Assembly: GCA_964007475.1 (NCBI GenBank)
Contig: OZ023275.1
Location: 15,603,829-15,667,828, forward strand
Direction: 5' to 3'
DNA from: Hybos culiciformis
Lineage: Eukaryota; Arthropoda; Insecta; Diptera; Hybotidae
DNA: 64,000 nucleotides
Within the stretch, counting starts at the first letter, position 1. The number at the start of each line of letters is the position of its first letter. The position numbers and the translations under genes are program-made. A model generated the notes under the pieces. The model made no database searches, was not told the DNA's origin, and was given only the letters and a program-made list of their open reading frames with translations. Positions 23,598-37,100 of this stretch are shown here, piece by piece.

Positions 23598-26079
23598 AAA
23601 AAGGAAAAAAAAAAGAAAAAAGAAAAAATGTATGCGTCAGCTTATGATAAAACCGACAGCCGCTAACAACTTAATAAAGCTTATCAGGGCAATAACCTAC
23701 TCTATATTGGCTCAGAATTAAAGTCGAAAATACTATTTTTTTTTTTCGATTGAAAGGGAAATTTATTTTAAACAATAATAAAAAAAATATTTCATTTATT
23801 AATTATTAGTGCTAATTTTCGAAAAGTTTTTGGAATACAAATATGTATTCTGAATAAAAATGTTCCACATGCACCTATTTTGTAGATAATTTATTTTTGA
23901 TATTAATTTTTCTTAATTTTATTTTTTTTTAGTTTGTTAGTGTAACTTATTTTTGACATTAAATTACACTAATAAAATGCAGGAGGAATATTTTTATTAC
24001 CATTACTTTTCGGAAGAAATACCAATGTCAAATTATGCAGGTATATTTGAAAATGCTCTTTTAACTAAAACAGATTTTTTTTTGAAGTAATTTGTAATTG
24101 AGTTGTTAGTATAAATTATTTTTGCCATTAAATTCCATTAATGCAATGCATGTAGAATATTTTTATTCCAATTCCTTTTCAGAAGAAGTACTAATAAACA
24201 TGAAATTTTTCAGGCATATTTAAAAAGTTATTTTAGGTTAAACTTTTCGAGCAACAAAAAGAAACCATGATTTAAGCCACGCTGCTTCCATACATTATTT
24301 TCGCTAATAATATAGTTGTAACCGGAATTGTTTAAAATATAGTAGAAATCATCTGGCAATCAGTGTTGCCATGCAGCCATAATTCTAGCCATTTTGAAAT
24401 AATTTAAAAGCCATTATGCCAATAAACTTTTTGAGCTTAAAAAGTATTTTAGAATTTTTAAATGTTTTTATCTCTAAGTAGTCGCTGGTTTTTAATTTTT
24501 TTTCCCGAATTCCCCCAAAACAAGTTATTTTAAGTCGACTGGCCGCAGCAGTCGAAGGAATAAAATCAACTAGTCGCCGTCGAAAAAATCGATTGGCGCC
24601 ATGCCTTTATGTGCACTTGGCCATTTTAAATATTTATTTAGCCTTCCCAGAAAATACTACTTGCCATGAAGTTTCACTTCTTCCGTGTGTCCCGAGACTC
24701 ACATATTTTTTTATACCAACTGACATTTTTCCACCAACTAAAATACCAACCACCAACCAAAATACCAACTACCATTTTTCCACCAACTATTTTCTAGATA
24801 ATTTATAATAATTTAAAAAATGTTTGAAACTATTCAGTTATGTCATTTTTCTTGAGTATGGTTGAATAAAATATAATTTAATAAATTTAAAATTGTTTAA
24901 ACAAAACTATTATTGAAATTAAAGATTTTAATAAAAACCGATATGTAAATAACAAAAAAAAAAACACAAATAGATTATTTAGAAAGAAATATGTATAAAT
25001 ACAATGTTTAATTGTTTCGCGGTTAAATTTAATAATTTATTATAATTTATGTAAGAAAATCTGGTTTTATTAAAAAGTGCTTTTAATGAAAATATGTTAT
25101 TCAAATAAATATTTACAATTTTTAGTTTAATTTATACATTGAAGGAAATAAAGTTTATTTTATTATACAAAGAATATATTAAGTTCAGAGTACATCATAA
25201 AGGTGATAATAATGAAATATTCAATTAACCTCCACAAATACGTGCGCGTGATAGAGATGTCAAAAGAGCTAAAAGAGTAACCACAATTTTTATGTCTTTA
25301 TTAAAAATTTGTGACGAATCTTTTATCAATTATATCTCAGCTGAAACGTTTTATTATTATGTTTTATTATAGAAGTTCATTTTTAATTATACATTTTACA
25401 TAAATGCTTTAATATTTTTTATTAAACATTTTATTCACGTTAAATTTTATTACTTTAATTTAAGAAAAACAAAAATTATGTGAATAACAAAAACTGAAAA
25501 TTACAGAAATTTTGTTACTTTGCCAAAATCAATAATTATTTTGCCTGTGTCAAATCAACTCATCATAATTTTTATACTGAAGAATAATTTAATTTTTCAG
25601 GATTTCAGCCAACGTTGAAAATTATCTTAATATATTAATTTCTATCCTGTAAAAAAAAAAATAGTTGAAAATAATTTTTTATTCAAAAAACACATATATT
25701 TGTATAACTACGTACAAGTACAACAGATAAATGATAAATTAGATGGTTTCACATACAATGTGCTTTTATAATAACAGTGTTACTGAACAGACAACCAACA
25801 TTTTCAAAACATGATACTCAATTTAATATTAATATACATAACGAAAAGTTTACTGAACCGAATTCAGTAAAAATGAAGAATCAATGCCTGGGAAATTGTA
25901 ACAAGTTTCTAAACAATAATTAAGCTCTTACTTATGATACTAATAACTAACTATACGTTTTTCGGAAAATATCTTTACCATAATAAATTAATTTTTTTCT
26001 TTTACTATTATTTAGCCTATTTTTTTTAAACTTAATTAAATTTAATAATTTAAAAAAATTCATAGAATTAGTCTTTTGG

Positions 26080-26165
26080 ATGCTTCCTACAGTGCCATTG
26101 TTATTATCCTATTGCATGGGAGCTGAAGATAGTGATTCAATCCCTATTCTGGTCTGAAATTTGGA
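26080..26165 (+). mobile_element. Degraded SINE copy
   Basis: Plus-strand relative of the SINE at 4598-4750. It shares an AGTGCCATTGTTATTATCCTA-like stretch over the A box and middle, a B-box remnant GATTCAATCCCTATTCTGG and the following CTGAAATTTGG. Heavily diverged. Confidence 0.5.
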
Positions 26166-28207
26166 AACATCCAGTTTTTTCTTCAATTAAGTTTTTGTGA
26201 TGTGTTTTATGTAAAAAAAAATATTTATATTTAGAACATACACATAACGTATAATAAAAAAGGAGTTAAAACCATTTTATGATACCTGTACAAAATACAT
26301 ATATACAATTCCATATTACATGAAATTTAATATTCTACTAAAATTTGATTTGCATAAATTAACACAAGTAAAAAATGGGCACTATGAATAGAAATAAAAT
26401 ATTAAAAAAAAAAAACTAAATAAATTTTGGTATCTTTTTGGATGACTATTCATATTACCTAATCAAATATTTGGTTTTTTAAATAGATTTTATCTTATTC
26501 CGTCGTCTGGGACTTAAATAGGATTTTTTGACTGAAAAATTCAAATTTAATAATTTTAAAAATTTAAATTTAAAATTATAGTATCATGACATTTTTTTCT
26601 TACAAAGGAATACGCCCATCAGTTAAAAAAAACTAAAATAATTTAATATGAAATTCTAGCATTACTTTGTGCCTACTGAATTAAGGGAATGATTTCAAGT
26701 TCCACAAACAACTTTTTTTGTAGGAAGAAAATATTAAAATTATTATCGAAAAGCTGGATAGTTACATTTTTTCTAAGGAAAGATATGTTGTTAAATACAA
26801 AATAAGATTATATCTGATACTGACATAGATGTTTGGAAATGAAAATATTTCAGTTTAAGTTCATTGAAACGTTCACTTAATGCCCTGCCCAGAAGATACA
26901 TTAGTAGTTAGTATTCATATAAATGAAAAATTTATAAAATATTATTACTAATTTAAATGTGCAAAATCTCAAACGATTTCCGCGTATTTACTTTTTTTTT
27001 TTTTAAATCTCGAAATTTTTATTAAGAAAATTTCATCCAATTGCATAACCAAATGAAAAAAACTAAAACGTTCTCACATGCAAACTTATAATGATATTTA
27101 AAAATCAAAAGATAGCATGTCTGCATTTATACAACAGTGATGTCTTATTCCTAATAGTTAAAAATTCACAACACTTAGTAAAATAAAATCTTATATCCAT
27201 CCATCCATCTATTTTAACATTTAAATTTACATTTATTATTTTCATTCATATTTTTATACTATTTTCTATTTTTTTTTTTTATTATAAAATACTTAAAATG
27301 TATTATTATTTTATTTTATATAAAACATAAATTAAATATTTCATCTATTGTTATAATTTTAAAAATGCAATTCATTCAACTTCACTGATTTAATTTTTAT
27401 ATACCAAAAATATTGTATATATATACATTGAAGAGAAAATCTTCTTAGAAAATGTTAAGAAAAATAGTTATAGACATTTTAAATAAAAAAAAAAAAATTT
27501 TCATATATTTTCCTGACATCTGAACTCAGTTGACCCAAAAAATAAAAAATAAAATAAAAAGAAAGTATCTTTTTATTATCAAAAAAATAAGTTTTGTGCC
27601 TCGCGATATACGAATATAGTTGAAATTTAAATTACTTGATTCTTTTCAATTGTATATATATTTTCAAAATTACTATAGAAACAAAAGATAGAAAGATTGG
27701 AAACTTAAGTATATACATACATATAAATTTTTAGTTTGAATTTAATAAAAAAAATTATGTAATAAAATGCATTACAAATGCAGTATCTTTAAAAAATTTG
27801 AAATTTATTGCAAAAGTACACTTGTTTCGTTATACAGGAATTTTTTCTTCAGGAAATATATGTTCAAAAATAATCTTCATTCCGATTGGTATCTTTGCAA
27901 AATTTCGACTGCACCTATATGATAAGCTTATATACTTAATGAAACTTTGAAAAAGTATAGTTCACATTTGGAAAGAATTAAAAATTAACTGTCAGATATG
28001 TTACAATGATCTTTTTTTTAAACTTACGGTTAACATATTATATATAATTTTCTTCTTTTGAATGGGATATTAGAACTTAAAAACATTAATGTTGTCTTAT
28101 ATTTTCTATTACTTCATCAACAGACCCGTGATCAAGAAGAACAATTTTTAGGAAAAACGCTTTGCCAAATTTTGTCGATTTATGTTTAATCACAAATATG
28201 TCAATTA

Positions 28208-28403
28208 CACAGAGGAATCATTTCATACAACTTTTTTTAGTGTACGAAATAACTGGTGGTGATTAGCTCCATTTCATAGTATTGCATAGATTTTGTTTCA
28301 ATTTACGTATATTTTTATAAATACTATCAAATGGAGCTGAACGACAGCTGTTATTTATACTAAAAAAGTTCTATGAAATTATCTATACTATAATTTCTCT
28401 GTG
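28208..28403. mobile_element. 196-bp foldback element
   Basis: Ends CACAGAGGAATCATTTCATA and the complement of CACAGAGAAATTATAG. The arms pair with gaps over about 75 bp, including TTTTTTTAGTGTA against its complement and AGCTCCATTT(C/G)ATAGTATT near the centre. No coding capacity; target duplication not clear. Confidence 0.65.
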
Positions 28404-28409
28404 GTTCAA

Positions 28410-29340
28410 AGCTATCTTTGTAAGTTTTCTTTAAACATTGATCGGAGAGAACTGTTTTTTTTTTTGTATAACAAAACGAAAGTAACAAAGTTCCAAAAAT
28501 GAAAATTTAAGAAAAATATATACAAATAAGTAAGTATCAAGACAAAAAAAAATAAAAAAAAAAGGTTAGTTGAATTTTTAGAATTTTCATTTTTTTGTTT
28601 TTTTGAAACGAAAAAGGATAATGTGCTGAAATGATTTACGATTATTTTTTGGTACAAAGTACTTCTTGCTGTTGCTTTGAATTATTTTTTCTTGGATAGA
28701 ATCCAAATTTGAATTGCTTTTCTCTTTTTTTTTTGTTTTTTTTTTTTGGAAAATTAAAAACAAAAAAAAATTTTTTTTTTTTTTTTTTACATTTTCCTTA
28801 CTTAAAAAGTTATAAAGATTTTTCCTCTTATTTTCTAACAAATAAATTAAAGGAAAAATTCAAGATTAAAAAAAAAACTGCTTGTAAAAAAGGTCAATTA
28901 CAAATATGCGCAATTAAGGAAAATTTTTAGGAAGCAATTAAAGAAAAAATGATAATTCTTTAAAAGAAATTATTTATTTTATTTTTAATTTTTATTTTCT
29001 ATTTTTTTTAAAGAAAACAAAAATATTTTCTTTTTTTTGTAGTAAAAATTAAATTTTTTTTAATTAAATTTTCCAGCTGAGAAAAGGAATTTAAAAATTT
29101 CCTGAAACAAAAATTTAAAAATTATTAAACGAGGAAAAAAAAATTATGTATATTTAAAATATAATAAATTTAAATAAGGAAACCTGTGAAAGTTAGTAAG
29201 AAGGATATAAGTTAAAAAAAAAAGAAAAATAAAATAAAAATATTGAATGGTTTTTTTTTATTTTGAAATAAATATTTCTTTGAAAATTTGTCCAAAGTAT
29301 TAGCAAAGCCATATTTACTAAGAAGAAGCACAAAATTTAA
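28410..29340. other. Low-complexity A/T stretch
   Basis: Long runs of T or A, many over 15 bases. The open frames here consist mostly of Lys, Phe and Asn from these runs and are not genes. Confidence 0.7.
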
Positions 29341-29359
29341 TTTTCCCTTCATTTCGCAG

Positions 29360-29765
29360 GTGGAGGCTCTTCAGCCGGACAATTCTTTGTAAGTGATGTC
29401 GCAATTATTGAGCATTTAGTGCTTAATTTGTGACTATTAGTGCCACAAAAACTAGAATTTGTCCTCGCTTGGTTTTTGAGAAACTTTGATTTTCGAATGT
29501 CGAACATGGGTCAAGGAGTATCTCTGGCCGAATTCGAATTTCCAAAAAAATAATGATGCCATCATTTAGTGCTTAATTTATGCCTATTTCTGCTACAAAA
29601 ACTAGAATTTGTGCTCTTCAAAATAATGTAAAAACAATTTTTTTAGATTAGGCGAAAATTCCTAAATTTAAACCAATTTTTTTTTTTTTCGAATTTTGGC
29701 AAAGGGAAAATGCTACCATTTAGTGCTTAATCTGTGCTTGCGTGTAGCCATTTTTATATCGCGAC
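29360..29765. repeat. Degenerate ~150-bp tandem repeat
   Basis: CATTTAGTGCTTAAT recurs at about 29413, 29563 and 29717 (spacing 150 and 154). ACAAAAACTAGAATTTGT follows in the first two units, and a GC-richer TCT..GCCG..AATTC segment precedes the first two. Between units the sequence is diverged. No gene called. Confidence 0.7.
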
Positions 29766-30098
29766 AAGAACAATCTCAAATGCTTTATTATAAAAAGATA
29801 AAATTATAACATTATGATCATTGGATATGTTTTTAACCCTTGTAATGGCCATAAAATTACTATCAATCTTCTAAAATTAAATTGTTAAAAATAATGCTAT
29901 CAAATTTCTTAAATTAAATTATGCATTATAATGAACTTACTACTTTCTTACATTTCTTGGTACGTTTCCAAAGCCCGTCATCGAATTATTATTGGAAATA
30001 AAAACAAAAAGTTCAAAAATAGAATTAAAAAATGCAAGAAGAAAAATTTTTGTTTCATAACCAAGAATAAATTTTTCCCATTATTATAAATATACCTT

Positions 30099-30648
30099 AT
30101 AACTTCGCTACACTTCAGGTTACAAACACAGAATTCCATGTTTTGCAGAAAAAAATGGGTTCGTTCTGTGTTTGATACATGGTTTGCCATATAAAATTTT
30201 TTTTTTTTTTTTCATGGTTTGAAAGTCGGTTCGACACAAACCTAGAAAATTTACTACATAGTTTTATTGCATTTCAAAAAAAAAAAGGTATAACCTGTCA
30301 ATTTGCAGAAAATTTACAGAAAAAATCATACTTTAAAATGCTTCGATATAAAAAAAATAATAATAAATTGTAGGTTATCAAAAAAGAAAATAAATTAAAA
30401 TATTTTAAAAAAAAAATTGAATATTATTTTTATTTTACATTATTTCTTTAAATTAAAAAAATTCATTTTTTTTTTTTTAATTACGAAAAATTAAAATTTT
30501 ATTTTACAAAGAATTTTTTTTTAATTTTACAAAGAATTTTTTTTTAATTTCAAACCAAACCATCTTTTATAAGTGTGTCACCCCATTCGCCAACCTATTT
30601 TCAAACCAAGAAATTCATGGTTGCTAACCTGAAGTGTAGCGAAGTTAT
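30099..30648. mobile_element. 550-bp element with 24-bp TIRs
   Basis: Perfect terminal inverted repeats: ATAACTTCGCTACACTTCAG(GTTA) at 30099-30122 and its exact complement at 30625-30648. The flanking bases allow a TTA or TA target duplication (CCTTA before, TTAATG after the TAACTTCGC core), which would fit a PIF/Harbinger- or mariner-type non-autonomous element. The interior is A/T-rich and noncoding, though internal GGTTTG and CAAACC words partly pair. Confidence 0.75.
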
Positions 30649-30649
30649 T

Positions 30650-33600
30650 AATGATCATTATTTTGTTTATTTTCGCGGACACAAATAATTATGGTCTTTA
30701 ATAATTGATAATTGATGTCAATAAATCGCAGTGAAGGCAAAAGAAGACTATTAAATCAATTAATATCAAAAATCATATTAATATTTTCATACCGTATTGT
30801 ACTAGATATTTATCTAAGTCATCATATGTATAAATTTTTGGCTTTAAAAAAAAGAAAATCAAATCTGGTTGAAATCTGTTTTTCTATATAATATTCAAAA
30901 TATATTTTTAATAATTTAGTGAAGTTACATTTTATTATATTTAGTTTATGTAAAATTTATTATTTTCTTTTATTTTTGAAAAAAAAAAAACAAAAATGAT
31001 TTAATAAAGCCATTCACATGTCTCCAAGATGACAAATGGTACAGATTTTATACATTTATGGGTCATTTGTTTAGGAAAATCTCTCATGTCATATATAGAA
31101 TATGATGTGATGGTTTCAGTTCTTTGTGTACAAACTCATTATATATTAGAATTAGATATTTTTTATATATAAATAATAATAATAATGTTTTGTTTATATA
31201 TAAAGCAAAATCATTCAAATAAAGATTTTATTTTTTTTTTTTTAATATTCATTTGAAATGTAATATTTTTAATACATCATAAATATGATTTTTGTAACAT
31301 AATCAAAGCTTTGAAATAATATTTTTGTTTAAATTTGTATTTTTTGAAGAATAACCTTCAAGAAAATATCTGGAGCAGCATAATCCTTTTTTTTTTTTTG
31401 TTTTTCTACTTTTCAACCAAAAATATTTGATACGCCTAATGGCAAAGAAAAAAATTAAAATTTAAAAGGTCTAGTATTTTAATAATTTAAATAAAAAGCA
31501 AAAGATTGATTAAAAATTAAAAAAATTGTTTCAAAAATTTACTCGACCAGCATAATTTACCATTATTTACCATTATTTACCAGCATAATAAATTTTTAAG
31601 TCATCGATTCAGTAATTGTAGAACCTATTTTAAATAATGAACTTTATATCCAAAAGCTATAAGTTTTAAATCAAAACTAACTATCAAACAATCTCGATAC
31701 ACAAAGATACAATATGCAACTGATGAAGTTTTTGTTTTTGTTCGACAAAAATTGTGTCATCATAATAAACACAAAAAAATAAAAAAACACAATATAAAGC
31801 TAAATTAAATAATTTAATTAGCACAAAAAGATGTTAATAATAGATAAAAATAATAATAATAAAAAAAAATAAATAAAATAAGGTCTATTTTTTAAATAAA
31901 TTATTTTTTGTGATAAATACAAATAATTTAAAAAGATTTCAACGCTTGTTCTACTAAATTTAGATAAACAACCTACCACAACAATCTATTTTCCTAACCC
32001 ACAAATCCCTATTAATTTTATTTATTTTTCTCTTCACTTTCTTATATTATTATTTTTATATAATATGTATTTATCCCTTAGCCTTTTTTTTTTTTTCTTT
32101 TTCTCCAAATATCATTACCTATTATCATCAGATAAAAATAAATAAAAATAGAAAAAAGAAGAAAAAAAAAAAAAAACTGAAAGTAAGCATAAAGTGGAAC
32201 ATAGGTTTTAATCTTTTGATTAAATAAAATTCATGAATTCCGATGATAAGTTTGAACAAGATTGATACAAACAAAAAATATATTTGTTTAACGTTTTATT
32301 CGTGAACTAGTAACTAAAATGATTAAAATCGAAGAACTTTTGTTCATTTTATATCATGTACCATACAAACATAACTTTTACATAAACCGATCAAACTGTG
32401 AACCAAAAATTTTACAAAATAACAGTTTTCTGTATAAATATTTGAAAAAAAAAAAAATATTGTGAAGATCTATTCCATATATGATGAATACTATTTACAT
32501 TAGTTCATTATAACAACATTGTATTTAATTCAATTAATATGAAAACTCTATATGTATATGAAAAACTTAAGTTAGACACGAAATCCTTTTTAAAAAGAAA
32601 ATATAATAAACCGAAAAAGTGTCGCATATCAATAGAAAAGTTATTCTTTTATGAAAACAAAAAAAAAACAAAATCATAGTTATATAAAGATAATAACAAA
32701 TAAATAAATAAAGGCAGAAAATAATGAACATATTATAAAGAAAAAGGCAATTTATATGTCAATATGCCAATAACCTAATATAACATTTCCTACAAACTAC
32801 AAACATATTTAATTTATTTATTTTCCTTTTGTTTATTTCTATTTTTTTTTTTTTTTTTGTTTTTTTACATAATTATTCGACTTATTTTCATACAATGATG
32901 AACATATAGTGTATGCTGCTGCCTATTATTGTAAATAAAATTTGAGTAAATATAAAAAAAGCGAATGAATGAAAATGTATGTGAATTCTGGATGTATGTA
33001 TTTATGTGGGTGGCGAAAACCATATAAATATAGGTATAAATATAGAGAGTACACAACATAAATTCATTATATTATTTTTGTTATGTTCGTATATGCATAA
33101 GTAAATAGAATCCTTAAAAAAAAAAAAAAATTATTCAAAATGTTTAATTTACCACCAAAATCTAATAGAATATTTATTCCAGGTCAAAGGCTTTAAATAA
33201 CTAGATCGGTTTAAAATATAGTAGATTATATTTTAAGTAGATTTTAGATTTTTAGTTAAGAAGAACGTCATATTTATCGAACAGACATTATAAATTTGTA
33301 AAAACCGATCAAAAATTTCTGAATTTTCATATCAAAAAGGCATAGTAAAGCAACATAATGAGCTTTTCATAAAGTTTCTTCCAAATTTACCGAATATTTT
33401 AGAATGATAGATATTTTAAACTTTTTAAGTATCTATGATTACTCAATTACTTTTCGTTTTAGATAAATCCTTCAAGAACTCGATTGCTGAGTAAGAAATA
33501 TTCTCAATAATACGAATATACATACAGATCAAGTTTTTTTAAAAGTTATATTTTTTTTAATTTCCTGAGACTTTCTAATAATTTAAACACTGTACCAAAC

Positions 33601-33750
33601 TAAGTTAAAAATATTCTATTAAAATATACTACTTTTATGTATTTCTACTTAAAGTATATACTTATAATTAATAATTGATTTAACTTTGTCAGAATTATTC
33701 TGTTAATTGCTTAGTTTGTTCTGTTGCAATAAGTAAAATATGAACATGTA
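30650..33750. other. Non-coding stretch, no gene seen
   Basis: A/T-rich with many long A or T runs and TATGTA words. No recognisable repeat or coding exon. Confidence 0.55.
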
Positions 33751-33757
33751 TGAGTTT

Positions 33758-33986
33758 TTAATGTGCATGTGATCGGTAAGTTGTATTTACTACGGTAAAT
33801 TTAGGTCAGTAAATGGTATATTACATGCGTCAATACATGCGTCAATACGTAATTATTCACTTAAGTAAATTTTATTTACATTCTCCGTATTAAGTAAATT
33901 TTATTTACTTTCTTCATTTTGAACTTTTGTTTATTTTTTGCATTGCAAATGTATTGATTGCAACTACCTCTCACATGCACATTAAA
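33758..33986. mobile_element. 229-bp TIR element
   Basis: TTTAATGTGCATGTGA at the left end is matched by its complement TCACATGCACATTAAA at the right end. The interior has two copies of TAAGTAAATTTTATTTAC and two of ATGCGTCAATAC. The left part is related to 12748-12850. It lies 23 bp from the next palindrome. Confidence 0.75.
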
Positions 33987-34009
33987 GCAGTATATAAAAC
34001 ATGTTAATA

Positions 34010-34145
34010 AAATTTGTTATACAGCTCGTTGTGTATTTACACAAAAACACATGGACACTTGTCAATTTTATATCACTCGACCTGCGGTATTGATGCGTGT
34101 CCATGTGTTTTTGTGTACACACAACTCGTTGTAATAACAAATTTT
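34010..34145. mobile_element. 136-bp foldback element
   Basis: Arms of about 48 bp pair (AAATTTGTTATACAGCTCGT on the left; AAATTTGTTATTACAACGAG read inward from the right), both containing CACAAAAACACATGGACAC. The loop is about 35 bases. The open frame across it is a by-product of the palindrome. Confidence 0.8.
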
Positions 34146-34149
34146 CTTA

Positions 34150-37100
34150 ACATCTGTTACAATCTATGTATTAGCCGCAAATTTAAAAATATTTTCTTTC
34201 TGTTTCATTAAATTTCAATTTAGTGTATCAAAATATAAAATTATAACATAATCGACATAATCTGTCTCTTTGGAGTAAACATACTTTTATCTAATTTTTG
34301 AACAAAAAAACTAAATTGAATACCTTAAGAAAACTCAAAAAATAATATAAAATAAAAATAAAATAATTGGGAAATTTTTTTTTTGTTTTTTCGAAATCAT
34401 CCTAAATAAAATTGGACATAAAAACATTTGTTTTCCTATAAAATAATAAATTTTCTTTCTTCTTTTATAAGGATTAAAATAAAATCAAGAAAATAAGTTT
34501 GTACACTACATCTAAAAGCTGCTGATATTCCTGTTATTCTGTAGCAATATTTTTTTTTTTATTTATTCTGTTACAAAATTTGTCTATATTATACAGATAG
34601 ATAGTATAATATAATATTTTATTTATTTTAAAATGAAATCTGATTTAAAGCTTTTATAAAACCAATTTAATGATACAGCAAATTATAAATTTTCTATTGA
34701 TTGAAAAATAATAGGAAATTTAAAATTAAAGTAATATAAAAATTTATTACAATCTAAAGTTTATAACAATAATATGGAAATTGAATCTTATGATTTTAGT
34801 ATTATACGTATTTTTATACAATTTCTCAATTTCTGATACTAGAATTTAAGAATGCATACAAAGATCATAAAGATCTAGAATCGGAATTAACTAGAAGTAT
34901 TAAAAAACATTTAAGAAGAAAATACTTTAATTCATTTAACATTGAAAATTCATTTAACAATGGCACAAGTTAAAAATTACCAAACCAAAGTAAAACTATC
35001 AATTACAAGATGGATAAGTGATTAATTCTGCTTTAATTCTACCATTTATTCCTGTTTTCTTAATTTTGTCAGAAAGCACAATAAAATAAGCAGGTGGAAA
35101 AGAATAAGCCTGAAAATAATCCACTGCACGGGCATGAATTATCAAGGTTTATCATTTTCTTGACCTTAAAGTTAAGTAACTTAACACTTGTTCCTATACT
35201 ATACATATTTTTTCCTACAGATTTGACTTTTCGTCTGCTTGAGAAAAAAGGTAAATAAAACAAAAAATTCTCCTTTCCTGTTTCAAAGGATAAAAATATA
35301 AAAAAATATAATAAAGAAAAATCTTTTCCTTTTCATATTATATAAATAATTTGGAAAGATTTTTATATTGATAGGCGCAATATCCAAATATTATAGTTAC
35401 ATGGACAAACGAACCTTCCTCAAATATTTAAGTTAAAATCACTAAAAAAAAAAAAAAAACTGTATATACACAGAAAAACTGTAAGACAATCTAAAAATTG
35501 GGAATGAAAATCCTTTTTATAAACTATCACTTCTGCACAATCTTTATACATCAAATGCAATGTCAGCGTAAATTGAAGAAGAAAAAATAAAAAATAAAAG
35601 AACAGTATACTATATGTTGGGAATGAATATTTATATTTTGACTATAATATCTTATATATTAGGATAGGGAAAGTAGGTTTTAAAAATTCTGAAAAATTTG
35701 TTCTCAATTTTTGCATGCATTTCGTTGTCAGGAAACAAGGATGATATTATCTTTTCTTCCTTTTTCATATATATATAGTTTCTCTAGTAGAAATAAGTAT
35801 TATCTATAAATTGTATATAAAGGAATCTTTTCAGTTATATTTATATTTTTGAAACATTTATCGACGTGTGATAAGAAAACAAGAATTTTCTTATTTTGAT
35901 ATTAAATCGGAACATTGCCAAAGGATTAATTCGATTTGTATAAAGAAATACGTAAGCAAAAGTTGAACTTTTGTTGAATATTTTCAAAATTTATAAATAT
36001 ATACAAATAATGTATATTAACAAAAAAAAAAATATACCGATATAAACAGAATTTTTTTCTTCAAAGACTCTATATAATTGAATTTAGAAAACAAATGTCA
36101 AACATGAACAAGGACATCGTAATTTATTTGCAATATACTAATTCCTAAAAAGAATTTTCATAAAGTTTCTAAATGTACTATATGAAAGCAGGTCTAAAAT
36201 TAAATTTAAATTAATGAATGTTTCGTAAATAAATATTAGAAATTTTGTACTTTCCATTTCCATTATTAGCTTAAATGCGCTCTAAATTTTATTTACAGAT
36301 CCATGTAAAATATAGCTCACTCATATTTCCAAAAGCTTAAGTTTTCTTAGTTTAATATTTTATAAATTTTGTACAAAATATTGTTTTCAAAAACAAAATT
36401 TTTACTTCAATATTTGAAAAAAGATTGTTTATACTTTTTATTGAAGCATTGCATGGCTATTTAAAAAGCAATTAAATCGAAATAATTTTACTCTTTGATT
36501 AGTATCGATAGGATGGAAAAAAAGGGTCAAACAAATTAAATGTATATTTTAGTCCAAATTTGCCGCAGTCTTAAATTATTTAAACGTTTGAATTTTGTTA
36601 AAAATATTGTATCGGAAAAAAAGATTGTAAAAAGAATTACTAAAAAAATTATTTTTCTATGTTCTTAAAATTATGGTAATCAATTTTAAATATCTAAAGA
36701 AAAATCCTCCTATTTTTATAATATTTGAATTGATTAATTTAAACAAATGTAGAAAAATCTTGTAATTTATTAAATTAATACCACAAAATAAACTCCCATA
36801 TGTGTTATACATATGGACATATCGGCCTACACTTATCATACATGAAAAATGTATATACATCTACCTAACTAAAAACATTATGATTATTTATATCTAAATA
36901 TTACTTCACAAAGAACCTATGTATGATCTATCTATATACCGGACATCCTTTTTTGAATTCATATCTAGATAATAGACATTATGTATTTGTTAAGCATAAT
37001 ATAGTACACATTCTTTTACTCGTTTTCATATATACACAAATTGAATTAAATTTGTAATTAAAAAAAAGGCATTAATATAGAAGTATTCTCAGCTATAACC

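Larger units (their letters stand above)
21901..28200. other. Non-coding stretch, no gene seen
   Basis: A/T-rich with homopolymer runs. Holds degraded SINE-like fragments, two minisatellites and a slightly GC-richer patch at 24480-24790. No exon pairs with coding character were found on either strand. Confidence 0.5.

Noticed and set aside
24366..24430. CAGTGTTGCCA as a possible hAT-like terminus
   Set aside because: No matching inverted end or target duplication was found within the next several kilobases.
28412..28930. Overlapping frames rich in Lys, Phe and Asn
   Set aside because: Products of long A and T runs on both strands; no coding character.
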